Positions 18,083 to 29,211 of a stretch of 64,000 bases of DNA are shown here, in pieces. This DNA comes from Sphingobium vermicomposti. Its GTDB lineage: Bacteria; Pseudomonadota; Alphaproteobacteria; Sphingomonadales; Sphingomonadaceae. The translations under genes were made by a program, and so were the position numbers. Numbering within the stretch: position 1 is the first letter of the stretch; each line of letters opens with the position of its first letter. The stretch lies in the NCBI RefSeq assembly GCF_011762025.1, contig NZ_JAASQR010000003.1, positions 124,001 through 188,000 of the forward strand, in the 5' to 3' direction. The notes below the pieces were generated by a model. It saw nothing but the letters and a program-made list of their open reading frames with translations. It was not told the origin of the DNA and made no database searches.

Positions 18083-19036
18083 GTGACCATCTCAAACCCA
18101 GTCTTTTCCACCAGAATCTGTCGCTATGGCGCTGAAGCATTGCGTGAGGCGGCGCTGCTGATCCGCGCAGGCGAACCCGTCGCCGTTCCCACCGAAACGG
18201 TTTACGGATTGGCCGCCGACGCCACCGACTCCAATGCGGTGTCCGCCATATATGCCGCGAAGGGACGGCCCAGTTTCAATCCGCTGATCGTCCATGTTGC
18301 GGATCGGGAGATGGCCGAAAGACTCGCTCTATTCTCGCCCACCGCTGACAGGCTCGCTAACCAATTCTGGCCCGGAGCGCTGACGATGGTGTTGCCGGTT
18401 CGCGAAGACAGCGGGCTATCCCCGCTGGTCATGGCGGGATTGCCCACGGTGGCGCTGCGCCTGCCCGCCCACCCCGTGATGCGAGCGCTGATCCGGGAAA
18501 GTGGTCGCCCATTGGCCGCGCCTTCGGCCAACCGAAGCGGATCGATCAGCCCCACGCGGGCCGAACATGTGCTTGCCAGCCTGAACGGCAAGATCCGGCT
18601 GATCCTGGACGAAGGCCCCACCAGCGAGGGGCTGGAATCGACCATCGCCGCCCCTGAACAGGATCGCATCCGCCTGCTGCGTCCCGGCCCGGTCACTGCT
18701 GCCATGCTGGAGGAAGCGACCGGCCTGCCCGTGATCGTTGGCACCGATGCCAAAATCGAGGCTCCGGGACAGCTGGAAAGCCATTACGCCCCCTCCAAAC
18801 CCGTTCGCCTGAACGCGCTGAACGCGGAAAAGGACGAATATCTGATCGGCTTTGGACTGATGCCCTGTCACATGAACCTCAGCGCGGAAGCCGACATTCA
18901 GGAAGCGGCAGCCAACCTGTTCGCCGCGCTGCATATTGCCGACGCCAGCGCCGCCACGCGGATCGCGGTGGCCCCCATTCCCGACCACGGCATTGGCGCC
19001 GCGATCAACGACAGGCTGCGCAGGGCGGCTGCCTGA
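18083..19036 (+). CDS. tsaC: L-threonylcarbamoyladenylate synthase (TsaC/Sua5 type)
   Basis: 317 residues from a GTG at 18083 with GGGGG upstream; longer in-frame starts would overlap the divergent ATPase start. The YrdC domain has PTETVYGLAADA, AAKGRPSFNPLIVHV and SANRSGSISPT. A linker and a short C-terminal Sua5 domain (about residues 205-317) follow, so this is the longer Sua5-like form. It makes threonylcarbamoyl-AMP from Thr, bicarbonate and ATP for t6A37 in ANN-decoding tRNAs. Confidence 0.93.
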   Translation: MTISNPVFSTRICRYGAEALREAALLIRAGEPVAVPTETVYGLAADATDSNAVSAIYAAKGRPSFNPLIVHVADREMAERLALFSPTADRLANQFWPGALTMVLPVREDSGLSPLVMAGLPTVALRLPAHPVMRALIRESGRPLAAPSANRSGSISPTRAEHVLASLNGKIRLILDEGPTSEGLESTIAAPEQDRIRLLRPGPVTAAMLEEATGLPVIVGTDAKIEAPGQLESHYAPSKPVRLNALNAEKDEYLIGFGLMPCHMNLSAEADIQEAAANLFAALHIADASAATRIAVAPIPDHGIGAAINDRLRRAAA

Positions 19037-19062
19037 ATCCGATCCGGCATTGACCGGTGCCG

Positions 19063-19326
19063 TCAGCAGTCATCATGTCCTGCACGACGGCATTCACGGC
19101 GACGCTGCTTCTCCGCTTTCTTCTGTTCACGGGCCTCACGCGCTTCCTGTTCACGCATGCGGCGACCGTAATTGCGATCCGCCTCGTCCTGGCTCGTGGT
19201 GGCCCAGTCAGCCGCTTGAGCACCCGCACGCACCGGCATGGTTGCAACGTCAAGCGCAGTCTTGGCGATGCACCCCGGCAGCAACAGCATCGCCACCGGC
19301 GCGCTCATAAGGCAAATATTACGCAT
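19063..19326 (-). CDS. 87-residue basic lipoprotein
   Basis: The ATG at 19326 has GGGGG ten nt upstream. A short signal peptide ends in lipobox LLPGC. The mature part finishes in a highly charged coiled-coil-like tail (RRMREQEAREAREQKKAEK) with two late cysteines. It probably sits in the periplasm. The family was not recognised. Confidence 0.65.
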   Translation of the reverse strand: MRNICLMSAPVAMLLLPGCIAKTALDVATMPVRAGAQAADWATTSQDEADRNYGRRMREQEAREAREQKKAEKQRRRECRRAGHDDC

Positions 19327-19387
19327 CGCTATTACCCCCGATAATCCAGCAGCGGCCATGGCATGGACAAGATGAACCAATGCCTAA

Positions 19388-19407
19388 GCCGCAGGAAAAG
19401 ATGCGGC
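19388..19407 (-). terminator. weak hairpin between msrA and the lipoprotein gene
   Basis: GCCGCA and TGCGGC are separated by 8 nt. It lies just downstream of msrA on the minus strand and has no strong U-run, so the call is tentative. Confidence 0.3.
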
Positions 19408-19428
19408 AAGCCATCGCGTGGCAAGGGT

Positions 19429-19962
19429 TCAGCCGTTGATGCGATCCCCAAACCCCTTGCGCAGCTTTGCGAGCTTGGGCGGAATGACCGCCATGCAATA
19501 GGGATTGCGATCCCCTGCCCTGTCCCAATATTTCTGATGATAATCTTCGGCGGAATACCAGGGCGCGTCCGGCTCGATCGTGGTGACGATCGGGCTAGCA
19601 TGGTCAGCTTGCGCCCGCGCGATTCCTGCCTTCGCTTCCGCCGCCTGCCCTTCGGAATGCGGGAAGATCGCGGAACGATATTGCGTGCCCACGTCATTGC
19701 CCTGCCGGTTCAGGGTCGTGGGATCATGGGTGGCGAAAAAAATGTCGAGAAGGTCGGCATAGCTGATGATGGTGGGGTCATAGGTGACGCGGATCGCTTC
19801 GGCATGGCCGGTCGCGCCGGAACAGACCTGCTCATAGGTCGGATTGGCATCCTGGCCGCCAATATAGCCGCTCTCGACCGACTGAACGCCTTTCAGATTC
19901 TGGTAAACCGCCTCCGTGCACCAGAAGCAGCCGCCAGCCAGGGTCGCGATTTCCGTCGCCAT
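19429..19962 (-). CDS. msrA: peptide-methionine (S)-S-oxide reductase MsrA
   Basis: 177 residues. The catalytic Cys12 is in [11 protein letters not shown]. Family blocks [17 protein letters not shown] and [16 protein letters not shown] are all present. It repairs S-epimer methionine sulfoxide in proteins. It is cytoplasmic, with no signal peptide. Confidence 0.97.
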   Translation of the reverse strand: MATEIATLAGGCFWCTEAVYQNLKGVQSVESGYIGGQDANPTYEQVCSGATGHAEAIRVTYDPTIISYADLLDIFFATHDPTTLNRQGNDVGTQYRSAIFPHSEGQAAEAKAGIARAQADHASPIVTTIEPDAPWYSAEDYHQKYWDRAGDRNPYCMAVIPPKLAKLRKGFGDRING

Positions 19963-20003
19963 CGATCATTCCTTATCCTGATTGGCGGCAGAGATAGGAA
20001 GGG

Positions 20004-21713
20004 TCAGGCCGCGCTTCCAGACTGGCGGGGCAATCTTTCAGCCTTGGCCCGTTCCTCCGCCACCAATTCCTTGCGGGACAATTTGCCCACCAGCGTCTTG
20101 GGCAGGGTCAGCCGCACTTCGACCTCGCAAACCCTTTCATGCTTGCCCACTTGGGGGTTGAGCCATTGCTTGAGCGTTTCACCGTCGACGTCCGCGCCTT
20201 CCTGCAGCGTGACGAACGCCTTGGGACATTCGCCGCGATAAGCATCCGGGATGCCTATCACCAGCGCCTCCTTCACCCCCTCATGGTGGTAGAGGACCGC
20301 CTCCACTTCGCTGGGAAACACCTTGAAACCGCCGACCGAGATCATGTCCTTCAGCCGATCGACAATCTTTACATAGCCTTCCGCATCGATAACGCCCACG
20401 TCGCCGGTGCGCAGCCAGCCGCCCTCCAAAAAAACCTCTTTATCCGCGTCGGGCCGCTGCCAATAGCCCTTCATGATCTGCGGCCCGGCGAAAACCAGTT
20501 CCCCCGGCTCACCCGGCGGAGGGGGTTTGGACGGATCTTCGCGATCCACCAGCTTCACCCGCGTCCCCGGAACGGGCTGTCCAACGGTCCCCGACTTGTT
20601 CACCCCTTCATATGGGTTGGAGCAGACCACGGGGCTGCTTTCCGTCAAGCCATAGCCTTCGCACAATTTCGCGCCGGTCATGGCTTCGAACCGCTGTTTC
20701 AGTTCCAGCGGCAGCGGCGCACCGCCGGAGATGCAGAGGCGCAGCGAGGAAAAGTCGATGTTCGGCGTCGCCGGATGATCCAGCAACGCCTGATACATGG
20801 TCGGCACGCCGGGCAGCGACGTTGCCTTTGTCCGCTGAAGAGCGGCCAGCACCTGCACGGCTTCGAACCGGGGCAGCATCACCATTTCACCACCGTTCAA
20901 CACCGTGCGGTTGAGCACGCAGCTATTGGCGAAGACGTGAAAGAAAGGCAGCACGGCCATGATGCGGTCGGGCGCTTCGGGATGCGGATCGATCATCAGA
21001 ACCTGACGCGCATTGGCGGTCAGGTTCTGATGGGTCAGCATCGCGCCCTTGGGCCGCCCGGTGGTGCCGCCGGTATATTGCAGCAGGGCGACGTCTTCTT
21101 CCGGGTCGATGTCCACCGCCACCGGATCATCGCCATGGCGCAGCAACTCGGCATAGCTGGTTATGCGGGGATCATGGGGGATGGCAGCCGTTTCGCCACG
21201 CTTGAAAATGCGGAAAAGCACGGACTTCGCCGGCGGCAGCGCTTCCGCCACGCAACCCACGACCAGCCGTTCAAGGCTGCTATTGTCCAGCACTTCCAGC
21301 GCGGTCGGCAGCAACGCCTTGGCTGACAGGGTGAACAGAACCTTGGTGCCACTGTCCTCGACCTGATGTTCCAGTTCGGCGGCGGTATAGAGAGGGGAGA
21401 AGTTGACGACGGTGGCACCCGCCATCATCGCTCCATAATAGGCCGCGACATAATGCGGAACGTTGGGAAGGAACAGGCCGACGCGGTCGCCCTTGCCCAC
21501 CCCCATATGCTGCAAACCCTTGGCCACCCGCCTGATGACATCGAGCATGTCGCCATAGGTCGTCTTGCGACCCAGGAAATCGATCATCACCCCGTCGGGT
21601 CTGGCCGTTGCGCTGCGCAAAACCATGTCCACCATCGACATGGGGGGGAACGCCTGATCCCATGGCACGGGATGACTATAGTGGTCTTTCCAGACCTCTT
21701 CGCTGCTCTCCAT
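20004..21713 (-). CDS. long-chain fatty acid-CoA ligase family protein
   Basis: 569 residues from the ATG at 21713; an upstream TTG (21749) would fall inside an inverted repeat. ANL-superfamily motifs: the P-loop-like LQYTGGTTGRPKGAML, YGLTESSP, GWLRTGDVG, and the catalytic lysine region near the C-terminus (PKTLVGKLSRKEL). It activates fatty acids to acyl-CoA through acyl-AMP. It is close to FadD, but no other beta-oxidation genes are adjacent. The inverted repeat ahead of it suggests dedicated repression. Confidence 0.92.
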   Translation of the reverse strand: MESSEEVWKDHYSHPVPWDQAFPPMSMVDMVLRSATARPDGVMIDFLGRKTTYGDMLDVIRRVAKGLQHMGVGKGDRVGLFLPNVPHYVAAYYGAMMAGATVVNFSPLYTAAELEHQVEDSGTKVLFTLSAKALLPTALEVLDNSSLERLVVGCVAEALPPAKSVLFRIFKRGETAAIPHDPRITSYAELLRHGDDPVAVDIDPEEDVALLQYTGGTTGRPKGAMLTHQNLTANARQVLMIDPHPEAPDRIMAVLPFFHVFANSCVLNRTVLNGGEMVMLPRFEAVQVLAALQRTKATSLPGVPTMYQALLDHPATPNIDFSSLRLCISGGAPLPLELKQRFEAMTGAKLCEGYGLTESSPVVCSNPYEGVNKSGTVGQPVPGTRVKLVDREDPSKPPPPGEPGELVFAGPQIMKGYWQRPDADKEVFLEGGWLRTGDVGVIDAEGYVKIVDRLKDMISVGGFKVFPSEVEAVLYHHEGVKEALVIGIPDAYRGECPKAFVTLQEGADVDGETLKQWLNPQVGKHERVCEVEVRLTLPKTLVGKLSRKELVAEERAKAERLPRQSGSAA

Positions 21714-21738
21714 AACAACAGGAGTAAGTGAGGCATCT

Positions 21739-21758
21739 GCTTTACGCAAGCGTAAAGC
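21739..21758. promoter_or_regulatory. 20-bp inverted repeat upstream of the acyl-CoA ligase (probable operator)
   Basis: GCTTTACGC and GCGTAAAGC are perfect 9-nt arms separated by AA, ending 25 nt before the ATG of the ligase. Length and symmetry suit a dimeric TetR-type regulator, which often controls fatty-acid genes. No regulator gene is adjacent. The symmetry is seen directly; the operator role is inferred. Confidence 0.6.
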
Positions 21759-21818
21759 AATCCACCCCCCATGGCAGTCGGCCCTCCCACCCCTATCGAG
21801 GCGGAAGGAGCCTAAGGC

Positions 21819-22517
21819 TTAAACATGGCCCTTATTATCGCTGAACGGGTCCAATATCTTCGCGGCACTGGAAATCAGCTCCGCCTCGCTCTTCAGCGCC
21901 GCTTCCGCGCGCTGCGCGGCGTCGTCGCGTTCACGGCGCAGTTCGGCGATCAGCGCTTCGCGATCACCATCCAGCCTCGAATCCGTCGGCGCTTCGATCC
22001 CAGCCTTCTTCGCGGCCTTCGTCACCAGGCCGTCCAGTTCACGCTGCGAACACAGGCCGAGCGTTACCGGGTCCTTGGGCACGATGTTGGAAATATTCCA
22101 GTGCGTGCGGTCACGGATCGCCGCGATCGTGGTGCGGGTGGTGCCGATCAGCTTGCCGATCGCGCCGTCCGAAATTTCGGGATGGTTGCGCAGGATCCAC
22201 GCAATGCCATCGGGCTTGTCCTGCCGCTTCGACACCGGCGTGTAGCGCGGCCCCTTGGTCCGGCGAACAGGCTCCGGCCCTTTCAGCATCTTAAGGCGAT
22301 AGTCCGGGTTCGCTTCACCCTTGTGAATTTCTTCCATGGTGATTTCATGGGCGCGCACCGGATCGCGGCCGGTATATTTCGTGCCGGCAGTATCGTCTGC
22401 AATCGCCTGCACTTCCAGAATGTGAAGCCCGCAAAATTCCGAGATTTGATCAAAGCTTAGCGCGGTATTGTCGACCAGCCAGCTGGCTGTGGCATGGGGC
22501 ATGAGAGGCTGGGACAC
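21819..22517 (-). CDS. trcR: cell-cycle transcriptional regulator TrcR (DUF1013)
   Basis: 232 residues, clearly of the DUF1013/TrcR family. It starts with HATASWLVDNTALSFDQISEFCGLH, has a middle helix-turn-helix-like section (DGAIGKLIGTTRTTIAAIRDR) and a C-terminal coiled coil. TrcR is an alphaproteobacterial protein linked to cell-cycle transcription in Caulobacter. The gene sits between a terminator (upstream) and the acyl-CoA ligase operator (downstream). Confidence 0.92.
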   Translation of the reverse strand: MSQPLMPHATASWLVDNTALSFDQISEFCGLHILEVQAIADDTAGTKYTGRDPVRAHEITMEEIHKGEANPDYRLKMLKGPEPVRRTKGPRYTPVSKRQDKPDGIAWILRNHPEISDGAIGKLIGTTRTTIAAIRDRTHWNISNIVPKDPVTLGLCSQRELDGLVTKAAKKAGIEAPTDSRLDGDREALIAELRRERDDAAQRAEAALKSEAELISSAAKILDPFSDNKGHV

Positions 22518-22534
22518 GGGGACTTCTCCGGCAC

Positions 22535-22568
22535 TAAAAATGACAAGGGCCGCCCAAGCAGGGCGGCC
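22535..22568 (-). terminator. terminator after the glycosyltransferase gene
   Basis: On the minus strand GGCCGCCC pairs with GGGCGGCC (arms 22561-22568 and 22548-22555, loop of 5). It is followed by a stretch that becomes U-rich at 22536-22540. It separates the glycosyltransferase from trcR. Confidence 0.75.
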
Positions 22569-22617
22569 ACGCCCGTGCAGAGATAATGCATGACGTGCCA
22601 GCGGGCAAGGAAAAGCG

Positions 22618-23649
22618 TCAGGCCGCCGCGTTATCCATCCCAGTGGAACCGATACAATGAAGGCCGGTCAGGAACTCCTGCGCGCTGCGTTCCCAACTGA
22701 ACGTCCGACCATAGGCGGCGCACGCCTGCCTGTCGCATGACAGGGCGGCGGTGATAGCCGTTTCCAGACAGTCCGACAAAGCGCCGATTTCGGGCGTCAC
22801 TATGTCGATCGGGCCGGGCACTGGATAGGCGGCGACGGGCGTCCCGCACGCCAGCGCCTCTATCATCACCAGGCCGAAAGTATCGGTGCGGCTGGGAAAT
22901 ACCAACAGGTCCGCCCCGGCATAGGCACCCGCCAGTTCTTCACCAAACAGCGGCCCAAGGAAATGCACGTCGGGATAGGCCCGCTCCAGCGCTGCGCGCG
23001 CTGGCCCGTCGCCCACCACCACCTTGCTGCCCGGATGGTCGCAAGCCAGAAAGGCCTCCAGATTTTTCTCAACCGATACCCGACCGACAGAAAGCAGGAT
23101 CGGTCGGGCCAGATCAGCAAACAGGGCCGGTGGCGGCGCTTCGGGCGTAAAGGCACCAAGGTCCACTCCCCGCCCCCATTTGCGCACCTGGGCGATGCCA
23201 TGGGCGCGCAATTGCTGCCTGACCGACCGCGTGGAAACCAGCACCGCGCGCGCAGGACCATGAAACCAGCGGATATAGCGCCAGAACCAGGCAGCGGGCA
23301 GGCCGGTGCGCCGCGACACATAATCGGGGAAATGCGTGTGATAGGCGGTGGTGAACGGCACGCCCGTTCGCAGGCACCAACGCCGCGCGGCCAGGCAAAG
23401 CGGACCTTCCGTCGCCAGATGCACGGCGTCAGGCGCAAACGCCGCTATAGCCTGCCCAATAACAGCCGATCGGACGAAGGCCAGCCGGATTTCGGGGTAA
23501 GTCGGACAGGGGATGGAGCCATAAAGGTCGGGCGAAATCACCTTCACGGCATGCCCCGCTTTTTCCAGCTCGCCCTTGATGGTCAGCAATGTTCGAACGA
23601 CGCCGTTGACCTGCGGCGACCATGCGTCGGTCACGATGACGATCCGCAT
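22618..23649 (-). CDS. GT4 family glycosyltransferase
   Basis: 343 residues from the ATG at 23649, where the GT-B start RIVIVTDAWSPQVNGVVRTL begins. The C-terminal donor-binding half has LLSVGRVSVEKNLEAFL and the E-x7-E region FPSRTDTFGLVMIEALACGTP. It is similar to MgtA/PimB-type mannosyl- or glucosyltransferases acting on lipids. The adjacent phosphoesterase suggests an envelope glycolipid pathway. The sugar donor and acceptor are unknown. Confidence 0.88.
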   Translation of the reverse strand: MRIVIVTDAWSPQVNGVVRTLLTIKGELEKAGHAVKVISPDLYGSIPCPTYPEIRLAFVRSAVIGQAIAAFAPDAVHLATEGPLCLAARRWCLRTGVPFTTAYHTHFPDYVSRRTGLPAAWFWRYIRWFHGPARAVLVSTRSVRQQLRAHGIAQVRKWGRGVDLGAFTPEAPPPALFADLARPILLSVGRVSVEKNLEAFLACDHPGSKVVVGDGPARAALERAYPDVHFLGPLFGEELAGAYAGADLLVFPSRTDTFGLVMIEALACGTPVAAYPVPGPIDIVTPEIGALSDCLETAITAALSCDRQACAAYGRTFSWERSAQEFLTGLHCIGSTGMDNAAA

Positions 23650-23663
23650 CGGGCGCGACCCGG

Positions 23664-24524
23664 TCACGCCGCGATGCGGACGGGCTGGCCCGCCTCGCGC
23701 GCCGCAATCTCGTCGGCCCAGTGCAATATTTCCATCCGCCCGTCGAAATGTTCGACCAGCGCGGTGCATCCTTCCACCCAGTCGCCGTCATTATAATATT
23801 GGATGCCGCCAATTTCCCGCATTTCGGCATTGTGGATGTGACCGCATACGACGCCATCAACCCCACGCGTTCCGGCTTCATGCGCCACCACCTCCTCAAA
23901 GCGGGAGATGAACTCGACCGCATTCTTGACCTTGTGCTTGGCGATTTTGGACAGCGACCAATAGGGCAGCCCCATACGCTGGCGCACCGCATTCACCACC
24001 ACGTTCAGGCGCATCAGCAGCGAATAGGCCGCGTCGCCCACAAAGGCGAGCCAGCGGTGGGCAAGCATGATCGTGTCGAACTCATCCCCGTGCAGCACCA
24101 GCAGTTTTCGACCGTCCGCTGTCTCATGAATCGCCTTGCGCCGGATTTCGACACCGCCAAAGCTGAGCCCCGTGAACTGACGGAACATCTCATCATGGTT
24201 GCCCGGAATGTAGATGACCCGTGTGCCGCGCTTGGCCCGCTTCATCACGCGCCAGACAATGTCGCTATGGGCGGCAGGCCAGTAAAAACGCCGCTTCAGC
24301 CGCCAACCGTCGATGATGTCGCCCACCAGATACATGGTGTCGCTATCGACGCTGTCCAGGAAGTCGACGAGCATTTTGGCGTTGCACCCGCGCGTGCCCA
24401 GATGAATGTCGGAAATCCAGATCGTGCGATATCGTTGCCGCTGCCCTTCCCTTTCGGGGCTGGTGGTGCGGTCGATGCCATCCTGCAGTTCGGCAAGGAA
24501 GGGCAAGCGCGTAATGGCGTTCAT
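23664..24524 (-). CDS. UDP-2,3-diacylglucosamine diphosphatase-like metallophosphoesterase
   Basis: 286 residues. Calcineurin-like metal motifs appear in order: DIHLG, GDIIDGW, GNHDE, HGDEFD and GHIHN. The long insert with a helical cap fits the LpxH-related group that cleaves UDP-diacylglucosamine in lipid A synthesis. Sphingomonads are known for glycosphingolipids in place of LPS, so the natural substrate may differ. It lies 14 nt upstream of the GT4 gene and is probably in one operon with it. Confidence 0.82.
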   Translation of the reverse strand: MNAITRLPFLAELQDGIDRTTSPEREGQRQRYRTIWISDIHLGTRGCNAKMLVDFLDSVDSDTMYLVGDIIDGWRLKRRFYWPAAHSDIVWRVMKRAKRGTRVIYIPGNHDEMFRQFTGLSFGGVEIRRKAIHETADGRKLLVLHGDEFDTIMLAHRWLAFVGDAAYSLLMRLNVVVNAVRQRMGLPYWSLSKIAKHKVKNAVEFISRFEEVVAHEAGTRGVDGVVCGHIHNAEMREIGGIQYYNDGDWVEGCTALVEHFDGRMEILHWADEIAAREAGQPVRIAA

Positions 24525-24624
24525 GATGCTGCCTTCGGAGCTGTTGTCCTCAGGCCCGAATCCCTAACCGCCTATTGTGACAATCCCGCACCGAATATGA
24601 CTATAATGCTACAGCCATGGCGCG

Positions 24625-25629
24625 TCAGACGGTCAGCACGATCTTGCCGAAATGATCGCCCGCATCCATCCGCGCATGGGCCTGAGCCGCGTCAGCCAGA
24701 GCGAAGCGCTTGTCCATTGCCGGACGCAGCTTGCCCTCCTCCACAAAGCGCCAGACGGTTTGCATCAGTTCGTCGGCTATCAGGCTTTTGAACGCCGCCG
24801 ACCGGGGCCGCAGCGTCGACCCGGTGAGCGTGAGGCGCTTCGTCATGACTTCGGGTATGAAGATGCTGGCCTTGGCTCCGCCCAGCACCGCAATAGAAAC
24901 ATGTCGGCCATCTTCGGCCAGGCACTGCAGGTTGCGCGGCACATAGTCGCCCCCCACCATGTCCAGCACCGCCTGCACGCCCTGCCCGCCGGTAATGCTG
25001 CGGACCTGTTCGACGAAATCCTGGCTTTTGTAATTGATCGCATGGTGCGCGCCCCACACCTTTGCCTGCTCGCATTTCGCGTCACTGCCACAGGTGACGA
25101 TGACGCTGATGTCGAACAGACGGCAAAGCGAAATAGCCATGGTGCCGATCCCGCTGGTGCCGCCATGGACCAGCACGGTATCGCCGCTCACCACATAGGC
25201 TCTCTCGAACAGGTTGGTCCACACGGTGAAGAGTGTTTCGGGCAGCGCCGCCGCCTCGACCAGATCGTAACCGTCCGGGACCGGCAGGCATTGCCCGGCG
25301 GGCGCGACCGCATATTCGGCATATCCTCCCCCCGGCAGCAACGCGCACACGCGCTGGCCCAGCAAAAGATCGTCATTGCCGCCGGTGGCCACGATGGTGC
25401 CTGCGACCTCCAGTCCGGGGATGTCGGTCACGCCGGGCGGCGGCGGATATCTGCCCTCTCGTTGCATGACGTCGGGACGATTGACGCCAGCGGCAGCGAC
25501 GCGGATCAACACTTCGTCGGGACCAGGCGCGGGAACGGGCCGCCGTTGGGTGATCAACGCTTCCGGCCCCCCAGGGTTGGGTGCCACAACCGCAGTCATG
25601 TCAACCGGAATTCCTTCTTCAACCGCCAT
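24625..25629 (-). CDS. NAD(P)H quinone oxidoreductase, zinc-free MDR family (PIG3-like)
   Basis: 334 residues from the ATG at 25629 (GGGGGC upstream). The GroES-like N-terminal half contains AAGVNRPDVMQREGRYPPPPG. The Rossmann half contains VHGGTSGIGTMAISLCRLF. Structural zinc cysteines are absent, as in quinone oxidoreductases. It likely reduces quinones or enones with NADPH. Confidence 0.92.
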   Translation of the reverse strand: MAVEEGIPVDMTAVVAPNPGGPEALITQRRPVPAPGPDEVLIRVAAAGVNRPDVMQREGRYPPPPGVTDIPGLEVAGTIVATGGNDDLLLGQRVCALLPGGGYAEYAVAPAGQCLPVPDGYDLVEAAALPETLFTVWTNLFERAYVVSGDTVLVHGGTSGIGTMAISLCRLFDISVIVTCGSDAKCEQAKVWGAHHAINYKSQDFVEQVRSITGGQGVQAVLDMVGGDYVPRNLQCLAEDGRHVSIAVLGGAKASIFIPEVMTKRLTLTGSTLRPRSAAFKSLIADELMQTVWRFVEEGKLRPAMDKRFALADAAQAHARMDAGDHFGKIVLTV

Positions 25630-25723
25630 GCTGGCTGCCCCCAAACCTATTTGCGCCGCCACTTTCGGCAAACGGTATCAGCGTCTTATTGACAGACTGG
25701 CTTATGCGGTCAACATTGGCGTC

Positions 25724-25921
25724 ATGGACGTGGATGACGATCTTGCCCGCAGGGCCAATGATCCCCTGGCCCAACTGCTCAGACAGGATTTGGGTCCGCT
25801 GTCCGTTGCCGAACTGGAAGCGCGCATCAAAGCGCTTGAGGGCGAAATAGCACGGACCCGCTCAGTGATTGAAAACGCCGTTAACCATAAGGCAAGTGCC
25901 GAGGCGTTATTCAGACGATGA
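25724..25921 (+). CDS. DUF1192 small protein
   Basis: 65 residues from the ATG at 25724. It has an acidic start (MDVDDDLARR), then PLAQLLRQDLGPLSVAELEARI, the DUF1192 core, and a helical end with ALFRR. DUF1192 proteins are short alphaproteobacterial proteins of unknown role. Confidence 0.85.
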   Translation: MDVDDDLARRANDPLAQLLRQDLGPLSVAELEARIKALEGEIARTRSVIENAVNHKASAEALFRR

Positions 25922-26004
25922 ACAAGCGCCCCGCCCCCTGCGGCCTCGAATATGGCTTCACCGGGCACGGGCAGTCTGGCAATTCCGGTGATCGAGGAAC
26001 CCTC

Positions 26005-26061
26005 CTTGATCCGCCGTCGAGCAATGCCGACATAGTGTTCAAGACAACCCCTTTTTGGGGT
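26005..26061 (+). promoter_or_regulatory. possible clpA promoter and leader hairpin
   Basis: CTTGAT at 26005-26010 and a weak -10-like CATAGT near 26031 could form a heat-shock-type promoter. A small hairpin, ACCCC-TTTTT-GGGGT (26047-26061), ends just before the AGGAG ribosome-binding site. The promoter is weakly supported. The hairpin is plain to see but its role is not. Confidence 0.3.
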
Positions 26062-26077
26062 CAGGAGTAGAACAGAA

Positions 26078-28396
<2,319 letters not shown>

Positions 28397-28421
28397 GTCC
28401 ACCGATCCACTATTGAGATTG

Positions 28422-28449
28422 AGGGCGGTTCTGTTGGGCCGCCCTTTTT
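28422..28449 (+). terminator. terminator after clpA
   Basis: AGGGCGG (28422-28428) pairs with CCGCCCT (28439-28445) and runs into five T residues. Confidence 0.88.
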
Positions 28450-28522
28450 CATATATAGCGGCTCTGGGTTCGTGCATTATCAGGCGAGCGCCTACATCAC
28501 CCATAGCCGGGGAGAGACATTG

Positions 28523-29152
28523 ATGGCAGACGAGATCATCTTCTACACCAACCCCATGTCGCGCGGGCAGATTGCCCGCTGGATGCTGGAGGAGGTTGGG
28601 CAACCCTACCAGGCCGTCATTCTCGATTTCGATACGACGATGAAGGCCGACGACTATCTTGCCATCAACCCCATGGGCAAGGTTCCCGCCATCGTGCACC
28701 GGGGCAAGACGGTCACAGAAGCCGCCGCCATCTGCGCCTATCTGGCCGACGCCTTCCCGGACGCAGGCCTGGCCCCGCCAGCCGATCAGCGCGCCGATTA
28801 TTATCGCTGGCTGTTCTTCGCCGCCGGACCGGTGGAAGCCGCCGTTTCCAACAATGCGCTCGGCCTCGTCGTTCCCGAAGGGCGCGAACGCTCAATCGGC
28901 TACGGCAACTTCGACCAGACCATCGACACGCTGGAACAGGCGGTGTCGCGCGATCAATGGATATGCGGAGATCAGTTCACCGCAGCCGACGTCTATGTCG
29001 GGGCGCAGATCGACTGGGGCCTGTCCTTCGGCACCATAGGCACCCGCCCCGCCTTCGAAGCCTATGCCGCGCGCCTCCGCGAACGCCCCGCCTACAAGCG
29101 GCAGAAGCAACTCGACAACGCCCTGATCGCGCAAATGCAAAGGCCCGCATAA
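28523..29152 (+). CDS. glutathione S-transferase family protein
   Basis: 209 residues from the ATG at 28523 with GGGGAGAG upstream. The thioredoxin-like N-terminal domain has IIFYTNPMSRGQIARWML and INPMGKVPAIV (cis-Pro loop). An all-helical C-terminal domain carries FTAADVYVGAQIDW. It probably conjugates or reduces small electrophiles. The substrate is unknown. Confidence 0.92.
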   Translation: MADEIIFYTNPMSRGQIARWMLEEVGQPYQAVILDFDTTMKADDYLAINPMGKVPAIVHRGKTVTEAAAICAYLADAFPDAGLAPPADQRADYYRWLFFAAGPVEAAVSNNALGLVVPEGRERSIGYGNFDQTIDTLEQAVSRDQWICGDQFTAADVYVGAQIDWGLSFGTIGTRPAFEAYAARLRERPAYKRQKQLDNALIAQMQRPA

Positions 29153-29190
29153 GGAAAGGGCCCGGCGGTTCGCACCGCCAGGCCCTTCCT
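29152..29190. terminator. bidirectional terminator between GST and Bax-inhibitor genes
   Basis: A long stem (AGGAAAGGGCC opposite GGCCCTTCCT with one bulged A, plus inner GGCGG/CCGCC) lies between convergent genes. Confidence 0.75.
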
Positions 29191-29211
29191 GTTCCGCCCG
29201 CTGTCAGGCGA

